A stretch of DNA of 64,000 bases from Cycas panzhihuaensis (taxonomy: Eukaryota > Cycadophyta): the NCBI GenBank assembly GCA_023213395.1, contig CM041465.1, forward strand, positions 112,413,741-112,477,740, given 5' to 3'. The notes under the pieces were generated by a model that saw only the letters and a list, made by a program, of their open reading frames with translations, did not search any database and had not been told where the DNA came from. Shown here in pieces: positions 23,993 through 35,511 of the stretch. How positions within the stretch are numbered: the first letter of the stretch is position 1; every line of letters begins with the position of its first letter. A program made the translations under genes and the position numbers.

Positions 23993-23994
23993 TT

Positions 23995-24006
23995 TGGTAT
24001 CAGAGC
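23995..24006 (+). other. C3 primer-binding site
   Basis: TGGTATCAGAGC is complementary to the 3' end of plant initiator-Met tRNA. It lies two bases after the LTR and is the only undamaged PBS in the window. Confidence 0.9.
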
Positions 24007-26848
24007 ACACAGTTCAGCACACAACACTTGTGTATTATATTTTTTTCATTATTTTTCTTTATATTAAAGTTTAGTATAAAGTTTATCATTGGATTTTTTA
24101 ATACATATTAACGTGAGCAACCTCCATTTGATATACATGTGCTCTGCTTGGATATTTAACTCCTAATGTTTTGTAGCAAACATAGTTGTGTGTAGGCTAT
24201 TATGATTTGGAAGGAGATAGGCTAGCTTTCCAAGGATTCTTTATCATCTTTTTAGTGGTTCTTATTTCAGTTTTTTAGATAAATAACTTCAACTTTAGAG
24301 TAGTTAAGCTCCTAAACTGGTGATCAGAACCCCTTCAAGTGACTACTCATTTCAATCGTAGTCGAGCTCTCTTTGCAACGAAAGAATCTATTTAGTGTTT
24401 TGCGCACCAAGAGTGGAGATATCCTCCTCAGACCATGAAGTACTCTCTCTAGTCTGTAAAACCCCGTACCTATTTCATATTTCTCTTATTTATGTTAATA
24501 TATTTTTAAAAAATGAATGTATATATCAACATTATGATAAGTTGACCCCTCTCTCAGATGATATTAAGCATAAATAAATGTGATCTCTGCATCTGATTTG
24601 TCACGTAGCTGCCCTCTTTTCATCTATCATTTTTAATATTTTTTCTTAATTTTTATATATAAAATATATAATTTTTAAGGTTGTTATTGATTGATCTTCC
24701 TCTATTGATCAAAGGCACCTCTTGTAGACTGTAGATTAATCATCTTTCTTTATTTTTTTATCAGATTTTTATCCAAATGCATCACTGTTACAACAATCAT
24801 TTTACATATCATTTTTTTTTTTAATATATAAAAAAGACATTTTTTCTTATAATCTTTAATTGATCTCAGTCCTTAATTAGTGGAGTCCCCTATCAACACT
24901 TTAGATCTATTGATCATGGCTTTTTCAATCAGATTTTTATTATATATTCAACATCTATTCTTCATTGTCAATGGCAATGTAATTTTAATTGATACTTTTT
25001 TTTTATAATGTTTTAAATAAATTAAACTAGCTTTAATATTAAATTAAAATCTAGGTGGTTAATTAAGCCCTAGCCCCCTTCATGCCCTACCCTCAATTAC
25101 AATCAGTCCATATGACCTCAATCTTAGTAGATTCTAAATTATAATTAGTTCCTTTTTTTAATTTTTGTTTTTAAAGACTATTAATTCTATTTCATAAACC
25201 TTTGAGATTCATTAGGCCCCTTAGGCACTTAATAATTGATCATATTGGGTCTACATGTGACTAGCAACCCAACTCCAAAGGGGCTTATTACTTTTTTCTT
25301 TAAATTTTTTTCATTTTATTAATACTCAAAGAAGTTTAGTTGCCTTTTTCGCTATAACTTTCTACTAGAGTGTTAGTTTCTTGCAAAGTTAGACTCGTTG
25401 GATTCACATTTCAGATCCCTTTAGCCTAGTATGAAACTTTGTTTAATTTGAGTCTATTTTTCTAGTGTTTAACTCAGTTAAAGTTAATCTTCCTTTCTAC
25501 ACTTATTTCACTTGCCAAAAAGGGGTCTGTTTGTTATTTCCTCAATACCTTGACTGCTATAGCTTTGCTTTTCAAACCGTAAGAACTGATTGAAATGATT
25601 TTTAGTGATCTATATATTAGAACTAATTTAATCTTATTTTGATACTATTTTGTACATGTTTTAAGCTCCTTAAGTCAAGGCTCTAGTTTAATTCTAATTA
25701 GACACATTGTAATATTTTTTAGCAAATATTTTAGCTTAATTAATTATATTTTAGTACTATTTTCTACTAATCAGTTTCTTAATGATATTTTTTTGCTTTT
25801 ATAAGATTACAAATTGATTCATAGGTTTTACTATCAGTTTTTAACTCCATAAGGATCAAGAGGTCTACTTGGATCAAGACATTAAATCGGTACTACTTAC
25901 TTTAACCATTTACTTTATTTTTATACCTTCATTTAAATATAGATTATTTTGAGTATATTTAATTATTTCAAGTATTATATCTTCTTGACATTCTGAAGGT
26001 ACACCTACTTTATTTCTAAATTTATAAAGGAACCTCTTATCATTTAATTTACATTAGTACAAAGAATATTTTCAACATTCTTGCTACATCTTAAAGTCAT
26101 TTTTTAGCTTGAAAAGGATATTGCAAAGGGCATAGTTATAAGTTCTTTTGCTCAGTTTTGCTTTAAAGTTTATCTAAACATTTTAATATTTATGAGCATT
26201 CAAATATTAAAGGTTCTACTGATTTATTGCATCACATTAGAAAAAGCACATATAGTCTCTTATTTACTTTTACAAAAAGCATCTCAAATTGAAAGATATT
26301 ATATTGCATATTTGCATTCATTTTTTGGTTCATTAAAGAAGGGAATATCTTGACCATCTTACTTTATTTTCATAATGACTTGATATAAAGTATTACTTAT
26401 TACTTTCATTTGAAATACTTAGTCTTGCTTAAGGTTTCTTTCGTTTCATTTTATTTCTTGTTTAAAAGGAATCATTATATGATTATGAAAGACCACATCT
26501 AATTCAAAATTTCACATTAATCAAGATAATATCCCAAATTTATCACACTTTTTCTAACCTTATAAGGGGAATGGTTAGGACCCCTAAAGTTACCACCACA
26601 CACATGCTCTTGACTTGCTTATATTAGATGATGAATGCCATTGTCTATAAGGTGTATTAGGTGGCAAGCTGAGGTGGAGAATCTTTTCTTTTAGAGTTCA
26701 AAGACTAAGGTTAGACCTAGAGAGGGTGAGTGCCTTGGTTTCTAAAACCTTCACCACTAGATCTGTCACGACGCATATGTCCGGCATAGGTAGACCAACA
26801 ATTCAGGGGGGTGTAACAATCTTCTTAGTATCCTACATACTGAGGTAT

Positions 26849-27070
26849 TATTGGGAAATATAACCTACAGAAAATATTCACAAATAGAAACAAGCACCTC
26901 CAAGATTGAACAATACCCTTAAGGTATCTCAAATTGAATTAATAAAAGTATCCTTACAATACATATCATATGATACACTATGTGTGTATTTATAATACAT
27001 GACATGATAGTGAGAGTGGGACCCACTTGTATATGGGATAAAACAAATATCCATTACTAATATTCCAACA
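26849..27070 (-). repeat. C4 3' LTR (left copy)
   Basis: Read on the plus strand it goes from TATTGGGAAATATAACC to CTAATATTCCAACA. It is about 90% like the right copy by eye, with shared blocks such as GGTACCCTTAAGGTA-like and GTGTGTATTTATAAT. Confidence 0.88.
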
Positions 27071-27081
27071 CTCCCCCTTAA
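27071..27081 (-). other. C4 polypurine tract
   Basis: On the minus strand TTAAGGGGGAG directly precedes the LTR start TGTTGGAATATT. Confidence 0.8.
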
Positions 27082-27439
27082 TGCATATTTGGGTTATTTA
27101 TATTTATAACACCTTGTTCTTAGAAATGTTTTAAAGATGATGTCTTTAACTTAATCCTTGTTTTCAATCTTATAAAGATGTCTTTGCTATAGAATGATGT
27201 CTTCAACTTGATTTTTGTCTTTAATTTAGTAGTGATGACTTTGTTGTATGATGTCCTTAGCTTGATTTTCGTCTTCAATCCTGTAGTGATGATGTTGTTG
27301 TAGTAGCTCTAGCAAGTGGAAATCCTAATTCTTCATTGAGGCTAGTCTAGTTTGATTTTGATGTAGATCTTGTAAGTAACCATCTTCAAATACAACTTGC
27401 TTATCATCATTATCTTATATAATTTCTTGATCACCATGA

Positions 27440-28010
27440 AAAATAATGATTTCTTCAATACTTGGAGCAGAATCTTGATCAACTTATATACTCTTTGAAC
27501 TTGAATCAATGCTCAAAGAAAGAACATCATTTAGACTTGAATAAGAATAAGACTCATCTTCTATAAGATGATTAGATTCATATTTAATTTCCTTTGAAGT
27601 AATAGTGTCATCTAAATAAGCCTTTATCAAATCATCACTCTCAACATCTTTAGCAGTAGTTTCATTAATATTCAAATATTCTTCATCTTAACACACTTTT
27701 TTATCAATGATAATATACATTTTACCTGTATCATAACCATCATTGGTCTTATTTGCCTTTTCAATCATTTGTTATATCTCTTTAGGAGTTTGTTCAAATG
27801 CATACTTTAAAAAATCCCAACTTGTAAAAAGTAAAATATGAAGTGGCTATAAAGTGAGGCTTCAAATATCATAACTATCATTGATCTTATTTGCCTTTTC
27901 AATCATTTGTTATATCTCTTTAGGAGTTTGTTCAAATACATCCTTTAAAAAATCCCAAGTTGCAAAAAGTAAAATATGAAATGGCTATAAAGCGAGGCTT
28001 TAGATATATC
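27440..28010 (-). pseudogene. C4 internal frame with a duplicated 46-codon unit
   Basis: On the minus strand two successive units read WDFLKDVFEQTPKEI-stop-QMIEKANKINDSYD and WDFLKYAFEQTPKEI-stop-QMIEKANKTNDGYD, then an acidic 63-codon open frame (27675-27484) rich in Asp, Glu and Ser (NETTAKDVESDDLIKAYLDD). I do not recognise the family. The WDFLK...TPKEI...MIEKANK unit could be a gag fragment, since copia gag often has W-x-x-L-x-x-x-Y near this spacing, but this is only an inference. The in-frame stop occurs at the same codon in both units, so it predates the duplication or is a shared Gln. Confidence 0.4.
27730..28005. repeat. Two tandem 138-bp units in C4
   Basis: Units 27730-27867 and 27868-28005 differ at fewer than ten positions by eye. 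138 is divisible by three, so the duplication keeps phase. Confidence 0.9.
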
Positions 28011-28944
28011 ATTATAATGGCGACTAAATGAATAACACCATTTAATAATATCAACAACAACTCAATGTATCATCACATTAATAATATAAGACAGATTAGG
28101 TGATCTCATTGCATAGTCGTGATAGGATAATATCACCATGTAATTGATTAAATCATCACATATCACATAGTAATTAAGATATTCAATGTAACGACGACCG
28201 ATTCAAATGAGTGACATTGATAAATTAAATAGGTGCAATATTAATATCAGGGAAAAAAATCATCTGCGTGATTATTAAACCTCACAACGAACACTACAAA
28301 TCTACAATATCTAATTATAATCACACATGTATGATATATTTCATGGGTAACAATAATATTAATCCAAAAATGATTAATATATTTAATACAATGATGAATA
28401 ATTAAACAATGAACTTTGCGATATGCAATCCAGTGCATTAATCATCATCACACAATATTAAAGTGAGTGACTCTATTATATCACACAAACATCATAATAA
28501 TCATGTGCAACTATGGCTGGATATATTGTAGCAATGAACAAAATATATATTGGCTGTAGAAATATCTAAACCAGTGGATAGAATATCATCACATAGGGAA
28601 AGTATTCACTCATATGTAAATATACATTATACGAGGAAAAATATATTTATTCAAACCCTAAATATCAATGGGTAATAAATATACTAAGTATATCTCAAAA
28701 TATTGACCGTAATATCATTTCATAGCATTACAACTGACCTGCTAGGGTTTTACACTCTTTCACAACTTAACTGAGGGCTGACAAGATCTCCAGGGCATAC
28801 AAATGGTGAGGGTTGACAACATCTCCAGGGTATACAAACTCAACGGTATCATAAAATAGGAACGGGCATGAATAGCTCTATGGAGCCACTTCCTCACATG
28901 CTAGAATTATGGTTTCACCAACCAACACCTCTCTTAGCTTGGGT
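28010..28944. other. C4 AT-rich interior
   Basis: No coding frame was seen. The stretch is rich in ATCATCA/TAATATA words. Near 28765-28845 two copies of a GACAAGATCTCCAGGG / GACAACATCTCCAGGG motif occur about 40 bp apart. Confidence 0.5.
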
Positions 28945-28956
28945 GCTCTAATAACA
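28945..28956 (-). other. C4 primer-binding site, decayed
   Basis: On the minus strand it reads TGTTATTAGAGC, directly after the LTR. It differs from TGGTATCAGAGC at two positions. Confidence 0.7.
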
Positions 28957-29176
28957 TGTTAGAAATATGACCTATAGAAAATATTCATAAATAGAAACAA
29001 ACACCTCTAGGATCGAATGGTACCCTTAAGGTACCTCAAATTAAATTAATAAAAATATCCTTATAATATACATCATATGGTACACTATGTGTGTATTTAT
29101 AATATGTGACATGATAGTAAGAGTGGGACCCACTTACATATGGGATAAAAAAATGTGCATTACTAATATTCCAATA
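28957..29176 (-). repeat. C4 5' LTR (right copy)
   Basis: On the plus strand it runs from TGTTAGAAATATGACC to ATATTCCAATA. It pairs with 26849-27070. Confidence 0.88.
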
Positions 29177-29317
29177 GATATATCAAGCCTAGAGCTCATG
29201 TACTAGTTTATTACATCCCCATTTTGCCACATGTAGGTAGGCACCACTAGATAAGATAACAACCAAAGGTTTCCCTTGGAGACCCTTAGATTTACAGCCT
29301 AGAAACCTAGTTAAAAA

Positions 29318-30470
29318 GTGGTAACAAGTTTTAGAAACATGATTATCCCTAAGTTTGATGACAATAACTTTCTAAATTGGAGTAGGAGGATGAGACCCAT
29401 CCTCATCGCTAATGATATATGGGAAATTATGAGAATAGGTTATAATGAACTAGGTCAAAATGCCATAGATGTTGAAAAAGCAACCTATAAAGAAAATATC
29501 AAGAAAGATAACGAACCTCTTGCCCTCATCTTTTGTACATTGGAAGATCATATTTTTACCAAGAGTTAATGAGTCTACAAAATCAAAGGAAGCATGGAAT
29601 ACCTTACAATTAATTTATAAAGGAGTTGCATCTTCCAAACTTCAAAATCTAAGAAGCAAATTTGAGAACTTATGCATGATACCAACTGAATCCATGATAG
29701 AATTTATGACTAATATACAAGATATAGTTAACCAAATGAGATTACTTAGAGATACGTTAACAGAACAAAGAGTAGTAGAAAGGATCCCGAGATGTATAAG
29801 TGTTATAAGAAGATTTAAAATGGTAGTAATAAGCATAGGGGTATCTAAAGACTTAAGTAGACTTAAGGTGGAATGATTAAGTAATTTATTGATGATAGTT
29901 AAAGAATAACAAACCACAAATGAATATCTTGAGCATGCCTTTACTACCAAGGAAAGAATCTAATCTAATTCTCAAGCCGGTACATCAAAGTCTAAATAAT
30001 CATCTCCTAAAAGAAGAGATAGAAATCCTAGAAGGGACATGCATCAAGATGTGCCACCTAAGTATCAAGCTCCTCACTAAAGGAAACAAGGAGTAAACCA
30101 AAGGAATATCAATCCTCCTAAATACCAAAATCAAGAGAAATGATGAGAGGCATATCCATGTTGACTAACTTGCCATGGGAATGTACAAGATCAAAGTTCA
30201 AATCCTAATTATTATGAGAATAGAACAAGGGATAATCAAGTCCCATATTATGAGAAAAGGGGGAGATCATCTCACATAGAAAGACACCATCTTCATAGTC
30301 AAATCTTAAGTTATGGGAGAAAAGACATACTATATTATAACCATTACAATCATAGTGGTCATACAAAAGATAAGTATTTTTTAAAATATGGACCAACCAC
30401 AAAAGGTAGTGCCAATATAATAATTGAAACAAGGGATAATAGCTAGCTTTTCTTATCTAGTTGTACTATC
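29318..30470 (+). pseudogene. C3 gag, decayed
   Basis: It starts near MVTSFRNMIIPKF; NFLNWSRRMRPILIANDIW parallels C1. After a frameshift at about 29565 the frame continues with STKSKEAWNTLQLIYKG, SSKLQNLRSKFENLCM, TLTEQRVVERIPRC and SKDLSRLKVE. The linker (30000-30340) is Arg/Asn/Gln-rich. The zinc knuckle region near 30335-30380 reads YYNHYNHSGHTKDKYF, in which all three Cys are Tyr. Since TGT-to-TAT is a G-to-A change, this fits minus-strand cytosine deamination. Confidence 0.85.
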
Positions 30471-30479
30471 CATAAAGAA

Positions 30480-31860
30480 GAAGATAATAGATGGTATATT
30501 GATTTGGGTTTCTCCACTCATATGACATGCAAGGAGTATTTATTCTACACTTTGGATAGAACTAAAAAAGGATTAATAATGTTTGGTGAAAATACATCCC
30601 ATAAGTTAGTTGGTAGAGGAAATATCACTCTCATGATAGATATAAGAAAATATAGACACCTTGATGACACATTATATATTCTTGCTTTGAAGAAAAATCT
30701 ACTATTAGTAGGATAGATGATAGGCCAGGATTATAAGGTTATCTTTGATAATGGTGAATGTAATATCAAAGAGGAGAGAAGAAATAAGGTCGTTGTAGGG
30801 AAAGGAAAAATGACAAAGGATAGACTCTTTAAACTTGTCCTTACTCCATCAGACACTTATGCCTTATGAATCATAATTAAACTGGATAGTAACTTATGGA
30901 ATAAGAGATTTAGACATCTAAACTATAGCAGTTTGGCTTTAATAAAAATGATAAGTATGGTTAATGAGTTACCCAATATTGAAGTGGATAAAAACATTTG
31001 CAAAAGATGCTTACTTGATAAACAACATAGAGAAATCTTTTTAGATTACAACTATCAAGTATCTAGACCACTTCAACTAGTTTATACAAATATTTGTGGC
31101 TCTATGGATGTCCCCTCATTGGAAGGTGCACATTACTTTATCACATTTATTAATGACTACACTAGAAAGACTTGGGTATTCTTCCTAAAGTTTAAATATG
31201 ATGCCATCCAACATTTTCTTGACTTCAAAACCTATGTGGAGCAACAAAAGTGGATATAAACTTCTCTTACTAAGATCAGATAATGGGGGAGAATTCATTT
31301 CTAATGAATTTAAGGCATATTGCATACATCATGGGATAAGAAGGTAACTCACAATTCCCTACATCCTATAATAAAATGGTGTAGTTGAGAGGAAAAATCA
31401 TACTATTATAGAAATGGTAAGGTACATGTTGAAATGTTAAAATTTGGGATATCAATTTTTAGAGGAAGTAATCCATACCTCTATTTATTTCCTCAATAGG
31501 TGCTCTACCAAATCCCTAAGGTGGAAGTCACCTGAAGAAGCTTAGATAAGTTACAAGCCAAACATCCATCACTTAAGAGTTTCTGGGTGCTTAGCTTATG
31601 CACATGTACCTAATCAAAGAAGATTCAAATTGGATGACCATAGCATTAAATGCATATTTCTTAGTTATAATGAAACTTCCAAATCATATAAGGTCTATAA
31701 TCCTAAGATAAGGAAGGTTATGGTAAGTAGAGACATAAAATTTAAAGAAGACACTTGCTACTATAATGATCAAGAAAAGAGAAAAGAAGTGACAATAAAT
31801 CTTGACACCTCTACTAAATCAAGATATATGCCTTATATGTTTGACTCTAGATGAGTCCTT
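30480..31860 (+). pseudogene. C3 protease and integrase, decayed
   Basis: The protease motif is WYIDLGFSTHMTCKEY: the catalytic Asp stays but the Ser of D-S-G is Leu. Gag_pre-integrase follows (YKVIFDNGECNIKE), then the zinc-binding part (RFRHLNYSSLALIK ... CKRCLLDKQH). The core has LVYTNICG (first Asp lost to Asn), TFINDYTRKTWVFFLKF, LLRSDNGGEFISNEFK after a one-base shift near 31258, and NGVVERKNHTI with the catalytic Glu. FLSYNETSKSYKVYNPK closes the domain. The 108 codons at 30933-31259 are open. Confidence 0.87.
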
Positions 31861-32089
31861 GATCAACCAAGTAGGGAGGGAAACTCTTCTCAACCTCCAC
31901 CATAATGTCTTCCAAAATGGGTCCAAAGAAATCATGATATGGGTAACATCTTAGATAGCAATCACAAATCAACTCACCCACATAGGATAAACTTTACCCT
32001 CATGAGTAAAGTTATGGAGTCCCATGAGCCTCAAACATTTGAAGATGCAAATACATAAGATACTTAGAGAAAGATAACGGAAGAACAAT

Positions 32090-33545
32090 ATAATTCTATC
32101 ATAAAAAATGATACTTGGGAATTAGTCACTCTTCCACCCAACAAGAAAGTCATTGGTATAAAATGGATATATAAAATAAAATTTAAGTCAAATGTTTCCA
32201 TTGATAAACACAAGGCAATACTTATTGTTAAAGGTTATGACCAATGAGAAGGCATTAATTATAGTGAGACATTTGCTCCAATTACTTGCATGGAAACTGT
32301 CTGCTTAATGTTGAGTATAGCAGAACAAATGGGTTGGAACGTTCATCAAATGGATTTCAAAAGTGCCTTTCTTAATGGCTATATTGAAGAAGATATTTAT
32401 GTTTCTCAACAATTTGGTTTTAAAGTTAGGGGAGAAGAAAACAAAGTGTATAAACTCAAAAAAAAACTTTATGGCTTGAAAAAAGCCCATAGGGCATGGT
32501 ATTCTCGTATTGATACATATTTCAAAAATCAAGGGTTTGAAAGATCTCAATTTAATCTAAACCTTTATATCAAAATCAAAGGAGAATCTATTTTAATTAT
32601 AGAACTTTATGTAGACGATCTTGTCTACACCAATAATGATACACAACTTCTACAAAATTTTAAGAAAGACATGTGCAAAGCATTTAGAATGACAGATCTT
32701 GGAATAATGCATTACTTCTTAAGTCCGGAAGTATGGTAAGATGAAAATGGCATATTTATCTCCCAAAGAAAATATTACTTGGATTTACTTCAAAAGTTTA
32801 GGATGGTGGATTATAAACTGTTAGATATTCCTACTGAATCTAGAATTAAATTATCTAAGCTTGATAACTCCACGCCAGTAAATCTTACTCTCTACAGATA
32901 GTTGATTGGAAGCCTTATTTACCTAACTTCCACTCAACTAGATATCATGCATGCAGTTAGTACAATATCAAGATTTATATAAGAACCTAATACATGTCAC
33001 TAGTAAGTAGATAAGAGAATTTAGTGATATCTAAAAGGCACATTAGAATACAGGTTGTTCTATAGATATTCTCTAAATTTTGGATTAGTTGGGCATACAA
33101 ATTTAAATTGATCAGGTGATATAGATGATAGGAAATTAACTTCTAGTTAGATTTTTAGTATGGGTTCGGTAGCTATAGCTTAGAGCACCAAAAAGTAGAA
33201 TACAATATCTTTATCTATAGCATAAGTTAGATATAAAGTAGTAGTTTTATGGACATGTGGAATAGTTTGGTTAAGGAGATTATTACAGGATTTTCAGTTA
33301 GAACAAAAAGGGCCAATAAGAATCTGGTGTGATAATCAATGCAAAATGTAAATGATAAAGAACCCAGTATTGTATGGTAGAACAAAGCATATTAAGACAC
33401 ACCACAATTTTATTTGAGAGCTAGTACAGATAGGTGAAATAGAATTGGCATATTACAGCACAAAAGATCAAGCACTAGACATCTTCACAAAATTTTTAAG
33501 AAATATTAAATTTTAAAAATTTAGAGACAAGTTAGAAGTTTTACA
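32090..33545 (+). pseudogene. C3 reverse transcriptase and RNase H, decayed
   Basis: RT begins IIKNDTWELVTLPPNKKVIG. The 149 codons from 32290 are open and include VHQMDFKSAFLNGYIEEDIY (first Asp), KLKKKLYGLKKAHRAWY and the active-site box LYVDDLVYTNND, a complete catalytic centre. RNase H follows with LIGSLIYLTSTQ, a damaged N-stop-SGDIDDRK block (Trp lost), SLSIA, IRIWCDNQ and KTHHNFI-stop-ELVQ. This is the best preserved RT in the window. Stops in RNase H lie mainly at Trp, Gln and Arg codons. Confidence 0.9.
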
Positions 33546-33554
33546 CATTGGCCA

Positions 33555-33567
33555 TTATGGGGGAGAA
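33555..33567 (+). other. C3 polypurine tract
   Basis: TTATGGGGGAGAA precedes the TGTTGGC start of the 3' LTR. Confidence 0.85.
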
Positions 33568-33863
33568 TGTTGGCATAATACCTAATATGACAGTATGTGC
33601 ACCTACCTTGGGCCCCTAAAAGGCACCTTAAGCCTCCAAAAAGCATCTCAGGCCTCTTAAAGTTGCCATGTAACCACTTAGAGCTGACATAGAGCCACCA
33701 CGACCACCCTAAGCTATGTTATTTTGTTATGTGCTTAATATTTTAATGGTGGGGAATACTTCCTTAGTGTTTCTTAACACCACCATATAATATTTAGAAA
33801 TATTTACTTTGAGATGATGAAGTATGACTTGCAATTCTCCTACTCTGCTCCTCAATGGAAATA
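33568..33863 (+). repeat. C3 3' LTR, with internal deletion
   Basis: 296 bp, from TGTTGGCATAATACC to CAATGGAAATA. Compared with the 363-bp 5' copy it lacks about 67 bp between TTAATATTTTAATG and GTGGGGAATAC. Confidence 0.88.
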
Positions 33864-33868
33864 ATGTC

Positions 33869-34147
33869 AATGGTGGTTTGGTTTCTTGATTTGGCAATCT
33901 CTTAAAATTTCCACTTATGGAAGCCTTAGAAGCAAAGATTTATTCTAAATTATCAATGGAACTCTTCTCTTCCTCTTCTATTCATAATATTGATAATAAC
34001 TCATCAAGTGTCAATGTTGATAAGTCTCTTGTCACTTTTATGGTTGTAGTGACTATTTTAAATTTTTATATTTTAATTGTAGATCTCAGAATTTTCTCTA
34101 CAACTCTCTATTTAGGTATTTGTTCATTAGATATACCCAGTTGATTT
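33869..34147 (-). pseudogene. C2 gag middle segment, between NA1 and C3
   Basis: The minus-strand reading is INQLGISNEQIPK, RVVEKILRS, VTRDLSTLTLDELLSIL and IEEEEKSSIDNLE, the typical UBN2 copia gag stretch. On one side it continues from VTRV-stop-DL (38439 side) and on the other toward the Gly-rich tail at 23624. It is flanked directly by the NA1 5' LTR target site (34148-34152) and the C3 3' LTR target site (33864-33868). The overlapping plus-strand 75-codon frame is a shadow. Confidence 0.85.
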
Positions 34148-34152
34148 ATAAG

Positions 34153-34546
34153 TATTAAAACATAATGTTTAATGTATACTTAATGTATACATACACTTTC
34201 CACTATTCACCTACTTTGAGATATGTGAGATACACACATATCAATGTTATCCTACTATTGGGTGATGTAAGGGCTCATTGTATATGATAGGCTACTCATG
34301 AAGTGATTACCACTACATATTTGTACTTTTACCACTTGAAAACTTGAGAAATGATAGAGGAGAAAGATGTAATTATTATGATCATAAGGAGAGTCCTAAC
34401 TCCACCTTCTCCCATGGTTTTTCCCACACTGGGTTTTCCACATATAAATCTCGGTGTCTTGTGGTGATGATTATGTTTGATTATTACTTTGCTTTACATT
34501 CATGTTAATGCTTCATGAGTTTATTATTGCATCTCTATTTTTAACA
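34153..34546 (+). repeat. NA1 5' LTR
   Basis: It starts TATTAAAACATAATG (TG decayed to TA) and ends CTATTTTTAACA. It is paired with 38045-38438. Confidence 0.94.
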
Positions 34547-34558
34547 TGGTATTAGAGT
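34547..34558 (+). other. NA1 primer-binding site, decayed
   Basis: TGGTATTAGAGT follows the LTR with no gap. It differs from TGGTATCAGAGC by two C-to-T changes. Confidence 0.85.
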
Positions 34559-34626
34559 AGTGTTGTATCCAAGCTGCTATGGTGAGGTAAAGATCCTGCT
34601 AATCCAAATTCAAGCATATCAAGCCT

Positions 34627-34921
34627 ATGACAGGAACTATTAATGGAGACTTTTTTGATGAGCTAGTACATTCACATGCCAGTGACATACACGACCATTT
34701 ATATGATAGATAGAGCCAGTCAACCAACATAAAAGTTGATTCTATAGATATTGATGATATATTGATTTGTTGATTTTATGTGGATATTCCATTTACACAT
34801 GTTGGGCCCTATTCTATAGAACATGTAGGTATTCACAATAGTCCACATGGTGTTTAGTCCATACATGAAGGATCTTATGAGTGTCCATTAATGGATTCAC
34901 TATCACTCATGGACTCATAAT
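34627..34921 (+). pseudogene. NA1 unrecognised frame remnant
   Basis: This is a stretch of about 98 codons starting MTGTINGDFFDELVHSHASD and ending at a TAA-TGA pair, with three or four earlier stops. The composition is acidic and His/Ser-rich. It sits where gag would begin in a normal element, 80 bp after the PBS. I recognise no family. It may be a gag remnant, part of another captured sequence, or chance. Confidence 0.25.
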
Positions 34922-35511
34922 GAGATTCACTTCTAGAATGAGGAAAACCCATAAGCATATCATGAAATAGGAAGTAGGCTTGTATAACACCCTATTGACA
35001 GGTGTCTTAATAATAATATAGAAGGTATGTGGCAAATTTTATTATAGCATGAAATATTTGTGATATATAAAATATAAGGGAATGATTATATTCCATTGAT
35101 AGCTTTAGATAAGGGTACAACTACCTAGGTTATGATCGAATGTTAAACCCTAGATGACAGCATAATGAAATTTCTTTTAATATGGATAAATTTATATTAT
35201 TGTAATTTTACAATGGCTTATGATGATTATTATATAAGAGCTGTTGTGAATCAATATGAGGCTTGAAGATTATGTTGAACATGTATAACTTACATATATA
35301 TATCTATTTAATGCATATGATATATGTTGCTTGTATATGAAATCACAATGTGCCTATGCTATAACTATTACAACCACAAACTAGGCAGAGGAGAGTGGTT
35401 TTTGATGGATTAATGAGGCGCATGAGGCTGCCACGACTATGGGATTTACATGTATTTACATGTGGGCCCTCCATGATCAAAAACTTTGATCCAATGGTGC
35501 GGCTAGATCAT

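Larger units (their letters stand above)
26849..29176 (-). mobile_element. Small LTR element C4 (non-autonomous), nested in C3
   Basis: C4 has 222- and 220-bp LTRs in direct orientation, a decayed initiator-Met PBS and a G-rich PPT, all oriented on the minus strand. The flanks are GGTAT (26844-26848) and GATAT (29177-29181), a 5-bp target duplication with one mismatch. In the sibling element C1 the same site is uninterrupted at about 15620. The 1.9-kb interior has no recognisable pol. Confidence 0.9.
24007..29317 (+). other. C3 leader, interrupted by C4
   Basis: About 2.84 kb before and 0.14 kb after the C4 insertion lie between PBS and gag. It is T-rich with no protein frame that is shared with C1. 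The leader matches C1 from about 25215 onward (C1 13497 onward), best in the last 440 bp. Short open frames such as 24395-24577 are not supported by C1. Confidence 0.65.
23630..33863 (+). mobile_element. Ty1/copia element C3, with C4 nested inside
   Basis: C3 is complete in layout: 5' LTR, PBS, a roughly 3.0-kb leader (after subtracting C4), gag, protease, integrase, RT, RNase H, PPT and 3' LTR. The target-site duplication is ATGCC (23625-23629) versus ATGTC (33864-33868), one C-to-T difference. It sits in C2 gag. It is the same family as C1, which lacks the C4 insertion. Confidence 0.9.

Noticed and set aside
28020-28700. Repeated ATCATCA-type words as a CRISPR-like or satellite array
   Set aside because: There is no fixed repeat unit or spacing, only AT-rich compositional bias inside C4.
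33917-34144. A 75-codon plus-strand open frame
   Set aside because: It is the antisense of the C2 gag middle segment, whose minus-strand reading matches the gag family.
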